Shown: positions 12,580 through 25,074 of the stretch, piece after piece
Layout: the number at the start of each line of letters is the position of its first letter
Position numbering within the stretch: the first letter of the stretch is position 1
Source of the DNA: Prosopis cineraria
Lineage: Eukaryota > Streptophyta > Magnoliopsida > Fabales > Fabaceae
Reading direction: 5' to 3'
NCBI RefSeq assembly: GCF_029017545.1
Contig: NW_026555343.1
Location: 15,833,714-15,897,713, forward strand
Length of the DNA: 64,000 nucleotides
Notes under the pieces: generated by a model
The model's input: only the letters and a program-made list of their open reading frames with translations
What the model was told of the DNA's origin: nothing
Database searches by the model: none
Made by a program: the position numbers and the translations under genes

Positions 12580-13660
12580 TGCTCATCACTTAACACTCAA
12601 AATAGAAATTTATAACTAAATACCTTAGTGCAGTGCTAGTGGTAACCTAGGTTGTCCAAGGAGCCTCTAATTTGACTTGAAATCCCAATAATCACAACAA
12701 AGATTGAAAGTGAGTTTATCCAAACTAGTTCTATAAAATAAACTAAACTAGTATTTATGAGGTATTTCTTGATTAATGGAAAGAATGCAAATTAACAAGT
12801 AAAGAAATGGAGTTTAAGTGTTCTATCAATTAATGTTCCCTAAGAGAAATGAATGCTTCCAATCGCAGCTCTTGAAAGATTGAGTTTCCCACCTTAATAA
12901 TGGATTCAAATTAGCTTAGATATCCTAAACTAGTCTCAAACCATTCTTCAAGTAGTTGAATCATTAACCCTTGCCCTTGCCTTGATCACAGCTAACCTAA
13001 CTCATTCAAGAATTATGCACTTATCCATCACACAGTAATGCACAAACGTGTCTCACATTGCATTATAGATAAGCAACTAGAGACATAGCAAGAGATTGAA
13101 TCTGTAACAATATATTCCAGCACACCAATCAATGAAACACTGTTCAAAATACCTCAACTAATATCACATTTGGTACATAATCCATGAGTATAAATTACAA
13201 TTGAAATCAATTGTTCAGAGCATCCATGAATTAAACAAGGCAGAGGTAAGGTATAGAAACTCCCTAGCAATGCAGAGGCTCCTGGAAGTACTTCATCCTC
13301 TTAGCAAACTTGGAAGATCAGCCACACATGCCTTGAATCATCAATGCACCATCAACGAAGCAAGGTACTGTAGCCATGGAAAAGAAGATCCTCTGCCCAG
13401 ATTCGCACCTCAAGAATGGAAAGAAATGAAGAGGAACTGATAGGGGTTTTGCTGTGCGTGGAGAGAGGAGTGGAATGATACAATTTGAATGGAAGACAGA
13501 TGAGAACCAAAGGAGAGAGATGAAGAGAGACAGAGACGGACAAGTGATCGTGAGTGTGCGTCCCCGGCTGGAAGAAAAGCAAGTGTTCGTGAATAGGAGA
13601 TACTGTGCGAAAATTCCAGGAAGTCGTGCCCCCCCCAAAAAAAAAAAAAAACGATCAAGT
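12580..13660 (+). mobile_element. LTR-like insertion related to family T (plus)
   Basis: A GGTAACCTAGGTTGTCCAAG word near 12640, close to the left edge, mirrors the CAACCCTAGGTCATCTCCCA word of the complete family T LTR at 41565. It is followed, as there, by a long A/C-rich stretch and then a purine-rich block (13380-13560). The open frames of 60-100 codons here have no recognisable content. Both ends are uncertain; the right end is near a C8A15 run at 13629-13651. Confidence 0.35.
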
Positions 13661-14449
13661 TGTGAGTCCGAAATTAATTCGAATTTGGATGGGATTCAGG
13701 TCGTGAATGCACAGCGCTTCTGATTCATTTCCTTCTTTTTTTTTCCTCCTTTTCCGAGAGAGAATAGTGTCCTGTGCTGTGAAATTTAAAATAAAATGAA
13801 ATAATGGCAAGTGGAAAGCACGTGATTATATTTTTAGTGAATAAATGAATGAATGATGAAGCGGTGGATGGATATGAAGAGGCAGAACAAAGTGAATGAA
13901 TATTTTAAGAATGAAATGAATAGAATTAAAGGCTGCACGTGAAATGAAATCTTAAGAGTTCAATGGTAGCTGAACCTCGAAGTAAATGCATATACTAATT
14001 GTGAATAGAAGATGTGGTAAACATATTTTTTTAATATTTTTTTTAGAGAGGAAATATTTATTTCAAATCTGGAAATTCATGAAGAAGCTGGATGAAAAAA
14101 TATGGGGGGAAAGTAAGAAAAAAAAATTAACTAAGAAAAGAAAATATGAGAAAGAAAACTTCCCAATTTATTCCTCTTGCTTCTTCTCTTTTTCATGTAA
14201 CCACCTATACCATAGAATGAAAGAATTCAATGGAAAAATGAATTCTTAAGAGTTAAACCTAGTATTCAATAAAATCCCAAAATATTTGCAGTGAATCCCA
14301 AAAATCCCCTAAAAATATTCCTTTTCCATCTAATCATATATATGCCCAATTTATTCCCAAATATGCTAAAACAAGTGCTTAAAATTCAAGTGAGGTAAAA
14401 ATATATAAAATTTATGAATCATCAAACACCCTAAAACATCAAAATTTCC

Positions 14450-15561
14450 TATAGAACATTCACAGCCCATTCACATTTTTCAATCATCTTCCACCACTAT
14501 TTATCTTCATCATTTCTTTCAAGAACACACATGAACCTTAAAACCTCTTCCACCATTTCTCCATCTTAAAACCCTCCATTTCATCATCCAAATACGCTAA
14601 AATACTCTCCTAACACTCGACACCATAACTCACTAAAAAAATTCATCATCCTCTCCATTTCCATATTGGCCAAATCTCAAGGTCTTTATCCATGGTGGTT
14701 TTCAAAGTTGGTCAACAAGAAGAGGCTATGGGAATACTAAAAGGAGTGGCTAGGCTTGTTTTGTCTTCCTAGGATGCATGGATGAACTCTCTTTAGGAGT
14801 TTCTCTTATCTCTTACCTCTTACCTCTTATTTAATTCCTTAAATTTTGGTGCTTATGACATTGTAATAACAACGGTTGTTGGAATTGGACTTTATGATAC
14901 TTGGCTAAGTATTATATGAGGTTATTATGTTATTTATTTTTCAATTGAGGTGTTGTCATAGTAATTTTGGTGTTGTCCGAATCTTTATTTTATTCAAACC
15001 CTTATTGTATCACAATTGCGCATTAAGCATACTTGGGGCTGGATAATCATTTTCTTAATCAATTTGAGGTCTCATTTGGTTAAAGCAAGGATTGAAATTG
15101 GTAATTAACGTTATAATCAATTGGTCATTTTTAAGTATAATTAGTTCTAAGGGTTAAATTAGGTCCTAGTTAATCTAAAGAATTTAAAGTGTTAAATTCC
15201 TAATGGTTATCAAAATGACTTTAAAACAACATAGGGTTAAAAAAAAGTTAATTAGATAGAGCGAGGATAAGAAAGGGAGTTTATGTGCTTAGAAAGACCA
15301 TCAATTTGCATTTTAATCACAAATTAATCCATTTTCCAAATCTGTCCAATCTTGAAAAAATACCAAAAAAAATTTTTCATTGAATCTTTTGTTTTTTAAT
15401 TCCTAATCAATCACATTTTTACTATTCTTAGTAGATTTAAATAACTTAAGTTTTAATTTTTAATCAAATCCATGAGAGATTTGACCTAGGTTGCTCCTTA
15501 TGTATATTAAGTTATTTCTTAGTTTAATTTGGGTGCATCAGTGACTAGTACACACTAAGGC
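14450..15561 (-). mobile_element. LTR family T copy (minus), 5' half clear
   Basis: Read on the minus strand from 15561 it begins TGTGTACTAGTCACTGATGC, matching TGATAGGAAATTAGTCACTT of the complete copy at 41565. It then shares the GGAGCAACCTAGGTCA word, and about 500 bases match the fragment at 55058-55600. Further left, a GGAAATGGAGAGGATGATG-type purine block resembles the 42500-42680 part of the complete copy. The left end is not resolved. It interrupts the outer gypsy LTR at about 15562. Confidence 0.5.
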
Positions 15562-16774
15562 TTACTCGTGGGGGTTTTTAGAGGTGATTTAGGGAATTCA
15601 AGACCTTGGATAAGCTTCCATTGTCATTCTTCTCTCTTCTTCTTATAGTTTCTATGGTTAACTATAGCTCGGGTTCAAATCTATGGTGAGGTCCTAGCCT
15701 TTTCTAAGGCTCTAAAGGGGTCTAGGAGGTTAATAAATGTTGCTAATCTTGGTTTGAGTGGCTAGAAGCATTAAATATCATTAATGAGGGGTTTGAGATT
15801 AACTCTAATGATAGTAAGCTAGATTAAGCTAACAGGAGTATGTAACAGTAATTAATAGCCTTAATGGAAGTTAAATAAACTAATAGAAGTGAGTTTTGAG
15901 GCTATCTATAATTAATCAGACTTAATTAAGGTATTAGGCCTCAATTATGATTAAGGATTAATTAATGATTATTAGTTATTAATACTTGCTTTGGTTATTA
16001 TTGTAGACTAATTGTGCTCAAAGCTAGTATTTGAAGAAGCTCCATTGAGAAATCCAAATTTGACTCTTATGGTAGTAGCCCAAGAGTAGAGGTAACTAGG
16101 AATTTAATTATATATATATATATATATCATTACATCTGTAATTGTGTTTTATGCTTTATTATGGATGACTTGAAATAAGTAAAATGAGCTTGTAGATGAA
16201 TTTGTTGATTTTGAGCTATCACTTGAGTTAGAAAGCATGTATCACTATGATGAAATGCTTAGTGATTATATTTATATAGATGCTACGTGATATTGGAATA
16301 TGAATGGTTAAGCCCAGATTGGCCATAAAATGATTATGCAAATAAGATATAAGTAGTTTTAATGATGTGATTGTGCAAATAAAGTTAATTATACAAATTC
16401 CTGAAATGTTGAATTAATGAGTTATGCATATAGGTATATATATTAGTATATGTTGAATGAACTTGCATGATTATGATAGGTAGGAGTTCACCCTAGAGTA
16501 GCAAAGGGATATATATTGGCAAATCCACATGGTATAGCCTCTACTGAGTTTATGCATAATGGTTGGCATATTTAATTACTACATGTGCTTAGTATTGCTA
16601 ATAACCTTTCCTACTCTAATTTTAAGTATGTGAGTATTGATCTATTCTTAAATAAACTTGGGATCCTATTTATTTAAAAAAATTTCAAAGGCTTTAATTT
16701 ATTTAATTGTAGCCATAGTTGATCCTTAGTAGAAGGGTTGACAATTAGTTAGGATAGTGACAAAGGTCATTACA

Positions 16775-17695
16775 CTAGACCTCTCATATAGAAGAGAAGA
16801 GATCTACATAGATATAATTCTTGCACGAGAAAAGAATTTAAAGATAAACATTATCTTTCTACTAAAGATCTATGCCTCCTAAAAGCCTAACAGGATTAAC
16901 ATATCAAAAGTGCATCATACCACAGCTTCTTGTAACACTATCAAGATGAGATGCCTGCTGTTTACTTTCCATAATACAAACAACTACTGTCTTAATTTTG
17001 GAAATCATCTCTATGAGTTTTTGACTATCAAGGGATTTCTAAGACCTTAGTAGTTTCAAGATAGAAGATTCATAGCTCTTTAGTGGCTTCTTTAGGCCAA
17101 CCACCAGAGCTTTCAATAAGTGAGGAAGAAACCGATCCATCAAATCAAGAATTAAATTTGAACTAATCATTAGGAAAATTATTCTTAATAGTAATTGGGA
17201 CATTGACAAGATTATTGTAATCATTTAAAGAGTTCCTCTCTTCAATTGAAGTAGGTTGCTATACAATAGCTTTAATAACAGTTATGCTTATATTAGAGAA
17301 AAGTCTTCTTCTTTTCATGGAAGAGATAAGTTCGTAACCTTGGCATTTCTCTTCAAGTCCAAGCATTTCAATTTGAGACTTCTATCATGGGGGAGATGGA
17401 AACATAAGGGATGATTGCCTTAAAATTAGCTAATTCATTAGAATGTAGCCTTTCTTCAACTTAATTTAAGGAAAGATTTTTAAATGGGCTTCTTAAACTT
17501 TTAATCCTCCTATGAGGTGTAATCTGAGTATCTTGGGCTTAAGTAGCCATTATGGGCCTTAGGGGAGAGGAGATTCTTGTTTGAGATCCTCCTTCAGTTA
17601 AAATATTATGACTGACTATAGGTTATGGAGTTGATGAACATGAATTGGGCTTAAAAAGGCTAGAGCCCAAATGATTAAGACATATATTTAGTTTT
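16775..17695 (-). pseudogene. L1-type LINE: ORF1 end and start of ORF2 endonuclease
   Basis: On the minus strand the start of a plant L1 endonuclease is readable from about 17072: an M-N-L-L-S-x-N-Y-x-G-L-R-N-P block, where the two x positions are stop codons in place of W and R. It is followed by ISKIKTVVVCIMESKQ and, near 16885, VNPVRLLGG. The text stops at 16775, and the next endonuclease residues are found at 11300 leftwards. The 17073-17695 part is probably the end of ORF1 and the spacer; I could not confirm an RNA-binding motif there. The copy cannot be functional. Confidence 0.75.
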
Positions 17696-17816
17696 GTCAC
17701 ACCTTAAAAATTAGGCATGACTGGCACGAGATATATGCACAAATATACATCCTTTAAGCCTTGATTAAGAAAATTTTAATTTAATATCTTAATTCATTTG
17801 AAATAAGATTGGAAAT

Positions 17817-20760
17817 TGTAACATCTAAAAAATTTTAACCCTACTTTATTAACCTAATGAGGGTAATTAGTGAGTTAATGATGTGTGTGGGCAGAGGGGC
17901 TTAAATTGGCATCATTGTTGTGATTTCACCCTTAAAGTGGGTTTGGATCGATGGCTGGCCAGCTGGGTAAGGAAAGAGGAAGAAAAAGTAAAGAATTGTT
18001 TTCTATGCTACACACTGCGGTGTGTGGTTGGTCTGTTGTGGCGCACAGGGACAATTTAAATGTAACAGGCTCCTCTATGCCATGCATTATGGCGGAGGGC
18101 ATCATGCGTCACAACGCATGGCCAAAAAATTAGATATATCTAATTCATTTTCTGCGTGAGAAAAATAGAAGAAGAAGAAGAAGAAGAAGAATAAGCAAAG
18201 AGCTCGATTTGGCTCTACTAAGGCACGACGTTGGGAACTCTTGAGGCTAGATTAAAGCTCCCAAACACCCAAGGTAAGATTATAGTTCCTTCTTCTTCCT
18301 TTCTCTCCCTTATTTGTGATGGCTTATGGTAGGCTTTGACTTGGGAGATGACTTTTTGGCTATAGGAGTATGGGTCTAATTCCATTAGTTAAAATAAGTA
18401 TAATAGGATTTGTTTAATGAATTAGAACACCATATTGATGATTTTGAAAGTAATTGGTCTACGGGAGCATTTAATACCCAAAAATTGATATTTATGAGGT
18501 GGTTGGGAGAGGTTTATGTGCATTAATAAAGATTTGAGGTGTCATTAATGATAATACGCATTAATTGAATCTAATGAGCCCAATGGGTAAGAATAGTAGT
18601 GATTACGAGTTGATAAAAATAGAGTGTATGGAGTTTTATGTTAATGAAGCTTTAAGAGTTTTCTACTAGTATGGTTGTAAAGAGGTTCATTTTGGCACTA
18701 TTTAAGCTTGTTGAAACTTTGAAAAGCTGGTATAGTGAGGGGTAAACCTTTGACTTCTCAAAGGTTTGAGGTAGCTGGGGGAAACTTAATCTTTATAGTT
18801 GAATGTTGATTGTGTTTATAAAATGTGATTTATGAGTTAAAATGATAATGCATGCTGGCAAAGTGCTTGAATTGTGAAATGGATTTTGGGAAAGAAAACC
18901 TTGATTTTGCCACCCTTGATATTTTGTAAAATTGATTTTGATTTATTACTATAGGTGGAGGATTGTATTATATTATGTGTTAAATTGTGAAGTATTGAGT
19001 TATGTGAGTTCATGTGCTATGAATCAATTGTCAAAGTACATATTATGTAAAACATGTGCATAGTATGATTATTGGCAGGATTTCACTTAGGGAGAGGAGT
19101 AGAGTGGTTGAAATCCGTATGGTATTGATAGTGATCGTTAGAATCGAAAACTAGCCTTGGCACCAACCGTTGGAATCAGGAGGTAGCCCTTGTCCCATGG
19201 TTGATTTAGGACTGTCCCTCTTGTTCTATGAGGGACTCAAACCTAACTAGTCTCTATTGGTTCATGAGGAGGCTAGATTAGGGGTATGACACCCCATGGT
19301 TGTTAGTATTAGGGGAAATCAGATTACATAAGTGAGTAAATTCACTCTGGCCCGGTAGCTCCTTATAAGTGAAAGGATGGATTAGTCCATGAAGGACGTA
19401 GCCACGTGATAGCCACCGATTTTATGTCAGAGGTAATAGGAGGATATAAGATTGGCATCTGATCATGCATACAAGTTCGGCCGTATGGTTGTTAGTTTTG
19501 TGGTCCGACATGTGTTGAGGGCACATGGTTGTTATTTTTGCAGCCTTGTGTTATGTTTTTGCTAAAACAACATGAAATAGTGTTTTGTGGCAAGCCCGGT
19601 CACATGGTTGTTAGTTTTGTGAACCCTGGCCTAGTGTTATGTGATATATGTGCTTATTTGCCTAATTGCATCTATTTACAATTAATATGCAACTGTATAG
19701 GTTAAGTGAAACTTAGTTACTAAGTGATTGTACTCACCCCTCAATTCTCAATATTTTCAGGACCTAGCTCATTAGATCTGAGTAGGGGAAAACATACCAA
19801 GGTTTAGGATTTGCAGACTAATCCTTTATATGCCTCTTTTTTGTTACTTTCATGTGTATTTGTTAATATAATTGCTAAATAGGATTGATTGACATGATTG
19901 ATGTACTACTTGTATGATTTTGTGTACAGTGTGTTTTGTGCCATGAGTTAGTGAGTTTTTAATTGTAAACCCGTGTATAAGGCTAAAATACTTGTGCAAG
20001 TAGAAACATATGTATTTTGAGAAATTCAAAATGAAATGGTTGATTTTGTGCAATATTCCCTCCCCCTTTATGTTTTGTAAAAATTAGAGTTAAGTGGTGA
20101 TTTTATAATATAAAGGTTTTTGATTGCAAGTGGTGTGTTGCACAAGTCCGCAAGAATCCATTGAGTGTGATCGGATGGTTGGTGTAAGCTATTGGCACGT
20201 GTGGTTGAGTTAGGACATCCCATTTAGGAGATTTTGGGAAAAAGTGGATGAAATAGGTTTTGGTGCCTAACTTTTTTATAGAAATTAAGTTTAAGTATGA
20301 AACGGGTGCCATTAGCTAGAGCTAGAAAAAATCTTCATATAGACACTAAAAGTACCTCAATTGGACGTCAGTCAGAGATTTGGGATGCATCTGAAGTTCG
20401 CTGCCCATGTTATCAAATGACAGCACTGATTTGTCAAATTTCATGTAATGCGCTGCAGCATATGGCAAGAGGAAACACGCCACAGTGCATGAACCGTAAG
20501 CTGCGGAGCACGTGTCATTTTCTATGCAAAATTTATTTTTGAGTTTTAAAACTCATTATTTAGGTCCCAATTGATTTCTAAGCTTCTACTTTGATTTCGA
20601 AACTCTAATTTGAAGTCCTTAAATCATGTTTGAGATTTGAATTATCAAAAATTGGGATTCCTTTGAAAGAATTTTGAGAAACTCCTTTTATTAAACTTTA
20701 TAATTTGGTAATCTTTTAAGGATCAAACCCTAGATTACCATAATTTAGATTTAATTGTGG
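17817..20760 (+). mobile_element. Ty3/gypsy LTR (copy 1), 3' end missing
   Basis: It begins TGTAACATCTAAAAAATTTT and is similar to the LTR at 24536 through most of its length. Both have the ACCTTTGAC...CTCAAAGG block (18740), GGAGAGGAGTAGA (19100), CACATGGTTGTTAG-type repeats (19500-19620), TGTACTCACCCCTCAATTCTCAATATTTTC (from about 19729) and TCGGATGGTTGGTG (20171). Two GC-richer CATG clusters lie at 18008-18120 and 20449-20515. Similarity fades at about 20760, before the usual GGGAGACTTTACA end, so the 3' end is truncated. A GAA microsatellite lies inside. No internal region of the same element follows directly. Confidence 0.75.
18167..18191 (+). repeat. (GAA)n microsatellite in LTR copy 1
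   Basis: A pure run of about eight GAA triplets lies within the LTR, in the region downstream of its first CATG-rich cluster. Confidence 0.95.
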
Positions 20761-21445
20761 TTTAACCTCTAGGAAGTTACAGAAATCATAGCAATATTTT
20801 CCATATAAATAAAAGATTCTAAAACATTTTGTAGAGATTTTGATAGAAATTCCTCTGTAAATATGACCTCCTAAATTACTACAACAGCTATTTATAGACA
20901 AATTAATAATATGGAACTTTGCTTCTCGACAATAAATAGTTGATATAAATTTACAAATTAGAATCACATCTATAGTTAATGTGGAGCACCTAAATTATAG
21001 TCTAAAAAAAGTACATACTTGAATATATATATCAAAAGAAAAGGCATTCTCAGAATAAATATTTACTCAGCTCAGTGGCAAGCCTTTCAATAATTGGTAG
21101 AAGGTTCAGCATCAGCTAATGAATTTGAAACCAAAACATTTTCTAATAAATAGCATCCCTAAAAATAAAATTTAAAAGAGTGAAAAATAATGAACTCAAA
21201 CAATTATGTAAAATAATTGAAAAGATGATAATTCAATATAATAAACTTAATAAACCTATAAATCTCAACTATAACCATAAAATCAGAGTAAACTGAAATT
21301 ACTTTATTCTATCATGTTTGAAGGAACAAATTATTGAAATGTAAATCAAAGTAATATACTTGCTACCTAAAATCATTGAAATTTCAAATACATCAATTAA
21401 TTAAAACTTTAGAATTTTGAGGACTTAACAGAACAAGTAACAAAC
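20761..21445. other. No gene seen
   Basis: AT-rich DNA between the truncated LTR and the integrase remnant. Short frames only, and I recognise nothing in them. It may be decayed internal retrotransposon sequence. Confidence 0.5.
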
Positions 21446-22340
21446 ATGGACACAACCCATGAGGGTAAAATAACCAAATGTGGCTTTTACCCATTTCTTG
21501 CTATGAAGATGACTTACTCACTTGAAAAGTATGTTGCAGTCTATATGCATGAGATTTTAAGACTCTATGGAGTGCTGAAGGACATTGTCTTTAATTGCAA
21601 TTTGAGATTCACATCAAACTTTTGGAGGGCATTGTAGAGAGCAATGGGCACTAGATTTGAGGTTTAGTATAGCCTATCATCCATAGAATGATAACCAAAC
21701 TGAGAGCACTATCTAGACCTTAGAGGATATATTGTGAGCCTATGCAATAAAGTTGAGGGGTAATTCGGACACTTATCTATCTTAGGCTAAGTTTGCTTAT
21801 AATAATAGTTATCACTCTAGCTTTAGGATGGCTTTGTATAAGGCTTTGTATGGGAGAAAATATCGATCAACTCTATATTAGATGGAATTAAGCAAGAGGA
21901 GTTTGTTTGGTCTAAATTTGATTGACCAAACTACCCGAAAGATTTAACTATTAAAAAAAAGTTGTTGATAGCCCAGAGTCGACAAAAGAGCAATGGGGAT
22001 CGATGTATCATTGGAATTCTTGGTGAGTGACCATGTGTTTTTGAGGGTCACACAAATGATTGATATTGGGAGATTGATAAAAGCTAAAAAATTGACTCCC
22101 AGGTTCATTAGTCCCTTTGAGATTTTAGAAAAGTTGGGACCTGCAGCTTATCAAATTGCTTTGCCACTAATTTTGTCAGGTGTTCATGATTGTTTCATGT
22201 AAGTCAGCTTAAGAAATATCAACCAGATCCTTCTCACGTTATTAAGCTAGAAGATGTGGAATTGCAAGAAAGTTTGACATATAAGGTTGAACTAAAGCGA
22301 ATTATAGACATGAAAGACTGAAAGTTAAGGAATAAGACTA
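21446..22340 (+). pseudogene. Ty3/gypsy integrase remnant (Del/Tekay-like)
   Basis: The text reads as the second half of a chromovirus-type integrase: MTYSLEKYVAVYMHEILRL and FTSNFWRAL (21510-21635), an AMGTRFE block, then after several frame changes AQSRQKSNGDR (about 21971-22005) and FLVSDHVFLRVTQMIDIGR (22018-22075). KAKKLTPRFISPFEILEKLG, AAYQIALP and SGVHD follow up to 22195, then SQLKKYQPDPSHVIKLED. In the family this enzyme inserts the cDNA copy into the genome. The first catalytic half is absent, stops and frameshifts are frequent, and it ends before a chromodomain can be seen. It follows an LTR, not a pol gene, so the source element is rearranged. Confidence 0.88.
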
Positions 22341-22592
22341 ATCATTTGTGTAATGGTTGGGAAATTTAAGAATTTTTTTGTAAATAAAATGTAATAAATA
22401 ATTTTATTATGGCAATGAAAGAGAAATTGGTGCACACTTGGAAAATTTAAAATAAAATAATTTATGGTTCTTTGTATTTTGACTTCAATATTGTTGAAGG
22501 TATGTACATGTGTGAGATAACCACATAAACAATTGTAATATGAAAATTTATAATAACCTATTTAGATGATAATTGTATAAAAAAATAGAAAT

Positions 22593-22687
22593 GATGTAAC
22601 GTGGCTCATAGGAAAAGCTTGCTGCCCACCTTTAGATTAGTGTTTAAATCCTTATCTTTTTGAGGTAGGAATTTTATTTTATATTTT
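22593..22687 (+). mobile_element. tRNA-derived SINE
   Basis: A tRNA-like head with box A (GTGGCTCATAGG, from 22601) and box B (GTGTTTAAATCC, near 22640), spaced as in RNA polymerase III promoters. It is followed by a T-rich tail, TTTTATTTTATATTTT. The head resembles plant SINEs that begin GTGGCTCAGAGGTAAAGC. A Mutator-like foldback has inserted in its tail at 22688. Confidence 0.65.
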
Positions 22688-23632
22688 AGGTAAAAGTGTA
22701 AATTTGGCTACAAACTATTTTTTGAGGAGCATCTGGTAGCCTAAACTATTAGATAGTGCAAAATAAATTACAAACTTTTAAAAATGGAGTATCTAGTAGC
22801 CCGCTGTTAACTTCAACTAACAAACATTATGTGGGACCCACAATGACACATGGCATGATAAGGGCACGACATTTCAGTATGGTAAATGTGTAAATTTAGC
22901 CACAAACTATTTTTCGAGGATCACTAGGTAGCCTCTACTATAAATAAACGGACCATCTAATAGTTTTCCCTTAATTTTGACCAAACACCGTTTATTTTCA
23001 TACTTGTGAGACCCATAAAGCATTAACCTCTTCAATCTTCTTGCCTTTATTCTTAGTCTTAGCTAAAAAAAGGTTCAAAGAGTTCTTATTTAAAGACATT
23101 AACAAAGACGATGCTAACAAAGTAGAAGAAATAACTCATGACTAAATTAAGCTAGAATCAAGCTTATCGCATGTGTAGTAAAATCAAGCTTCTACTTTAT
23201 TGGCACCATCTTTGTGATTGTCTTCAGATAAGAACTCATTGAACCTCTTCTTTTGGAGCTTATATTGAGAATAAAGGTAAAAAGATTGGAGACATTAATG
23301 TTTTATAGGCCTTATAAGTATAAAAATAAACAGTGTTTGATCAAAATTAAAATGAAGGTGTTAGGTGGTCCATTTTTTTATAGTAGAGGCTACCTAACAC
23401 TTGTCAGAAAATAGTTTATGGCTAAATTTGCAACTTTATCATGCCGACGTGTCGTGCTCATGTCATGCCATATGTCATTGTGGGTCCACATAACATTTAT
23501 TAACTAAAGTTAGTAGTGTGCTACTGTTGCTCTGTTTTTATAGGTTTGTGATTTATTTTGCACTATCTGATAGTTTAAGTTACCAAAATGCTCCTCAAAA
23601 AATACTTTGTGGACAAATTTGCTACTTTACCC
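22688..23632. mobile_element. Mutator-like foldback (MULE/MITE) with 9-bp target duplication
   Basis: The 945 bases form an almost complete palindrome. The left arm starts AGGTAAAAGTGTAAATTTGG, and the right arm, read in reverse complement, starts GGGTAAAGTAGCAAATTTG. The arms stay alignable for about 470 bases each to a centre near 23160. Both sides carry the same nonamer, TTATATTTT (22679-22687 and 23633-23641), which is the 9-bp duplication typical of Mutator-type transposition. Within each arm a sub-motif (AAATTTGGCTACAAACTATTTTT) occurs twice. There is no transposase, so it is non-autonomous. Confidence 0.88.
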
Positions 23633-23641
23633 TTATATTTT

Positions 23642-24134
23642 TAAACATTGAGAAATTTCCAAAATGCCCCTTATAAAATATACAATCAGATATTACCCTT
23701 CCTTCCATTTTAGTCGAGAGGTATGAGCAAAGGCGAGAGAAAGGGCACAATGAAATCCTTAACAAATATTTCTTCCTCTTCCATTCTCCGCCTCTTTCGT
23801 TCTTCCTTACCTTGCCATCGATGAGCATGCACGAAGGAGTTAGGTCTATATCTACTGGAGGATGCCATTAAGCTCATGGATTGTTCTTCCTCCACCATTT
23901 TCGATATTGTCAATTTCGTCCCCAAACATTCTATTAGTTGTAGGGGATTATAGGTACATTCGTGATGCTACTAGAGAATTAATTTGTGAGTTTTTCTTCT
24001 TCCATGTTCGGTGTTGTCGATTCTTCCACTTTCGTGCTTCGCTATTGGTCTAATCTTCTTTCCCTTTTCTTGTGCCATGGCCATTTTAGAGTGGGTGTAG
24101 AAGATTTGGCTCCCTTCCTTCTTTCCCTTTTGGG
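23642..24134. other. No gene recognised
   Basis: Pyrimidine-rich plus strand (TTCTTCCTCTTCC and TCCTCCACC stretches), with short frames on both strands. Nothing matches a family I know. It may be the edge of an older retroelement, because an LTR start follows at 24135. Confidence 0.45.
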
Positions 24135-24535
24135 TGTAATATCTTAGATTTTAATTCTAGGAGTTTTCAATGTTTAAGAGGGTATTATGGTAAATTTAAG
24201 TGAATTTGTGAGTAATGATGTTTTTTGAGAAACTAATGGAGTTATTGGATCATTGGTAATCCTTAGAAAAGAACTAGGTCAGAGTTTGAGTAGGCTATGG
24301 CATGGAGAAGGCTTAAAATGTACATGGGTCTCTTTATGCCATACGTCGTGGCAAACACGCTAATATGTTGTGGTGCATTTGCAAAATCTACACTTATCAA
24401 TTTCATGAATTAGACTGAAATTTAGAAGAGGGAAAGAGAAAACGTGAGAAAAGCAACGGACAATAGTTGGGGGCTACTAAGGGTCGACCTTGGGATCAAT
24501 TTGGAAGCATGTGGAACAAGATTTACCTTTAGGTA
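24135..24535 (+). mobile_element. Ty3/gypsy LTR stub (5' 400 bases)
   Basis: It begins TGTAATATCTTAGATTTTAA and carries the family's first CATG/GC cluster (24305-24380). An inverted relative of this stub lies at 44100-44450. It breaks off exactly where the next LTR begins at 24536, so the younger element inserted into it. If so, the missing remainder should lie beyond the inserted element; I do not see it in the window. Confidence 0.65.
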
Positions 24536-25074
24536 TGTAACATCCTAAAAAATTTTCCTATGATTTATTAATCTAATGAAGGATAATTATGGAAATTTAA
24601 GTATAATTAAGGTTAAGGATAGTTAGAGACGTCTATTAGATTTGACTTTAACTTTTGGATTGGGTTCGAAAATGAATTGGGTCACTCAGGCTTAAATTAT
24701 AAAGAGAAATTGGATTTATAGCTCATAGTGTGTTATGTTGCCGCAGCATAATTTCCTGAACTAGTTTTTAAAATGCAAAAATCAATTCCAAAAATAGAGT
24801 ATGAGACCTGAAATAGAGAGGGGGCGGCCAAGAGAGTGTTTTCTCTTCTAGGACATTAACTCTTAGGCATTTTGAAGGTGTTTGAAGTTTGGTTTCACCT
24901 AGATATGCCTTCTTTATCTCTTCTTCCCTTTACATGTTTTGGAAGTGAGATTCAAGGTTAAGAGATGATGATTTTCAAATTTAAGGCTACGGATCCAAAC
25001 TCGTTAGTCTAAGTAGGACTAATGGGAGTTGTTTAATTATTCTACATATAGTTTAGAAGTTTTTACAAGGTTGG

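Larger units (their letters stand above)
11301..16774 (+). mobile_element. Composite LTR block inserted in the L1 LINE
   Basis: The block begins TGTAACTTTCC (11301) and ends GGTCATTACA (16774), like the TGTAAC...TTACA ends of the gypsy LTRs at 17817 and 24536. Minus-strand L1 endonuclease text stops at its right edge and resumes at its left edge, so it sits inside one LINE. The outer parts (11301 to about 12460, and about 15562-16774) resemble the gypsy LTR family; the middle holds other LTR-like insertions. The flanking pentamers CAGGA and CTAGA match at three of five positions only, so a target duplication is not proven. Confidence 0.6.

Noticed and set aside
13201..13723. Several overlapping frames of 75-105 codons on both strands
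   Set aside because: They overlap in conflicting frames in a purine-rich LTR-like block with no domain signature.
17696..17816. TGTCACACCTTAAAAATTAG start as a further LTR
   Set aside because: It resembles an LTR beginning, but only about 120 bases precede the next LTR and no second landmark supports it.
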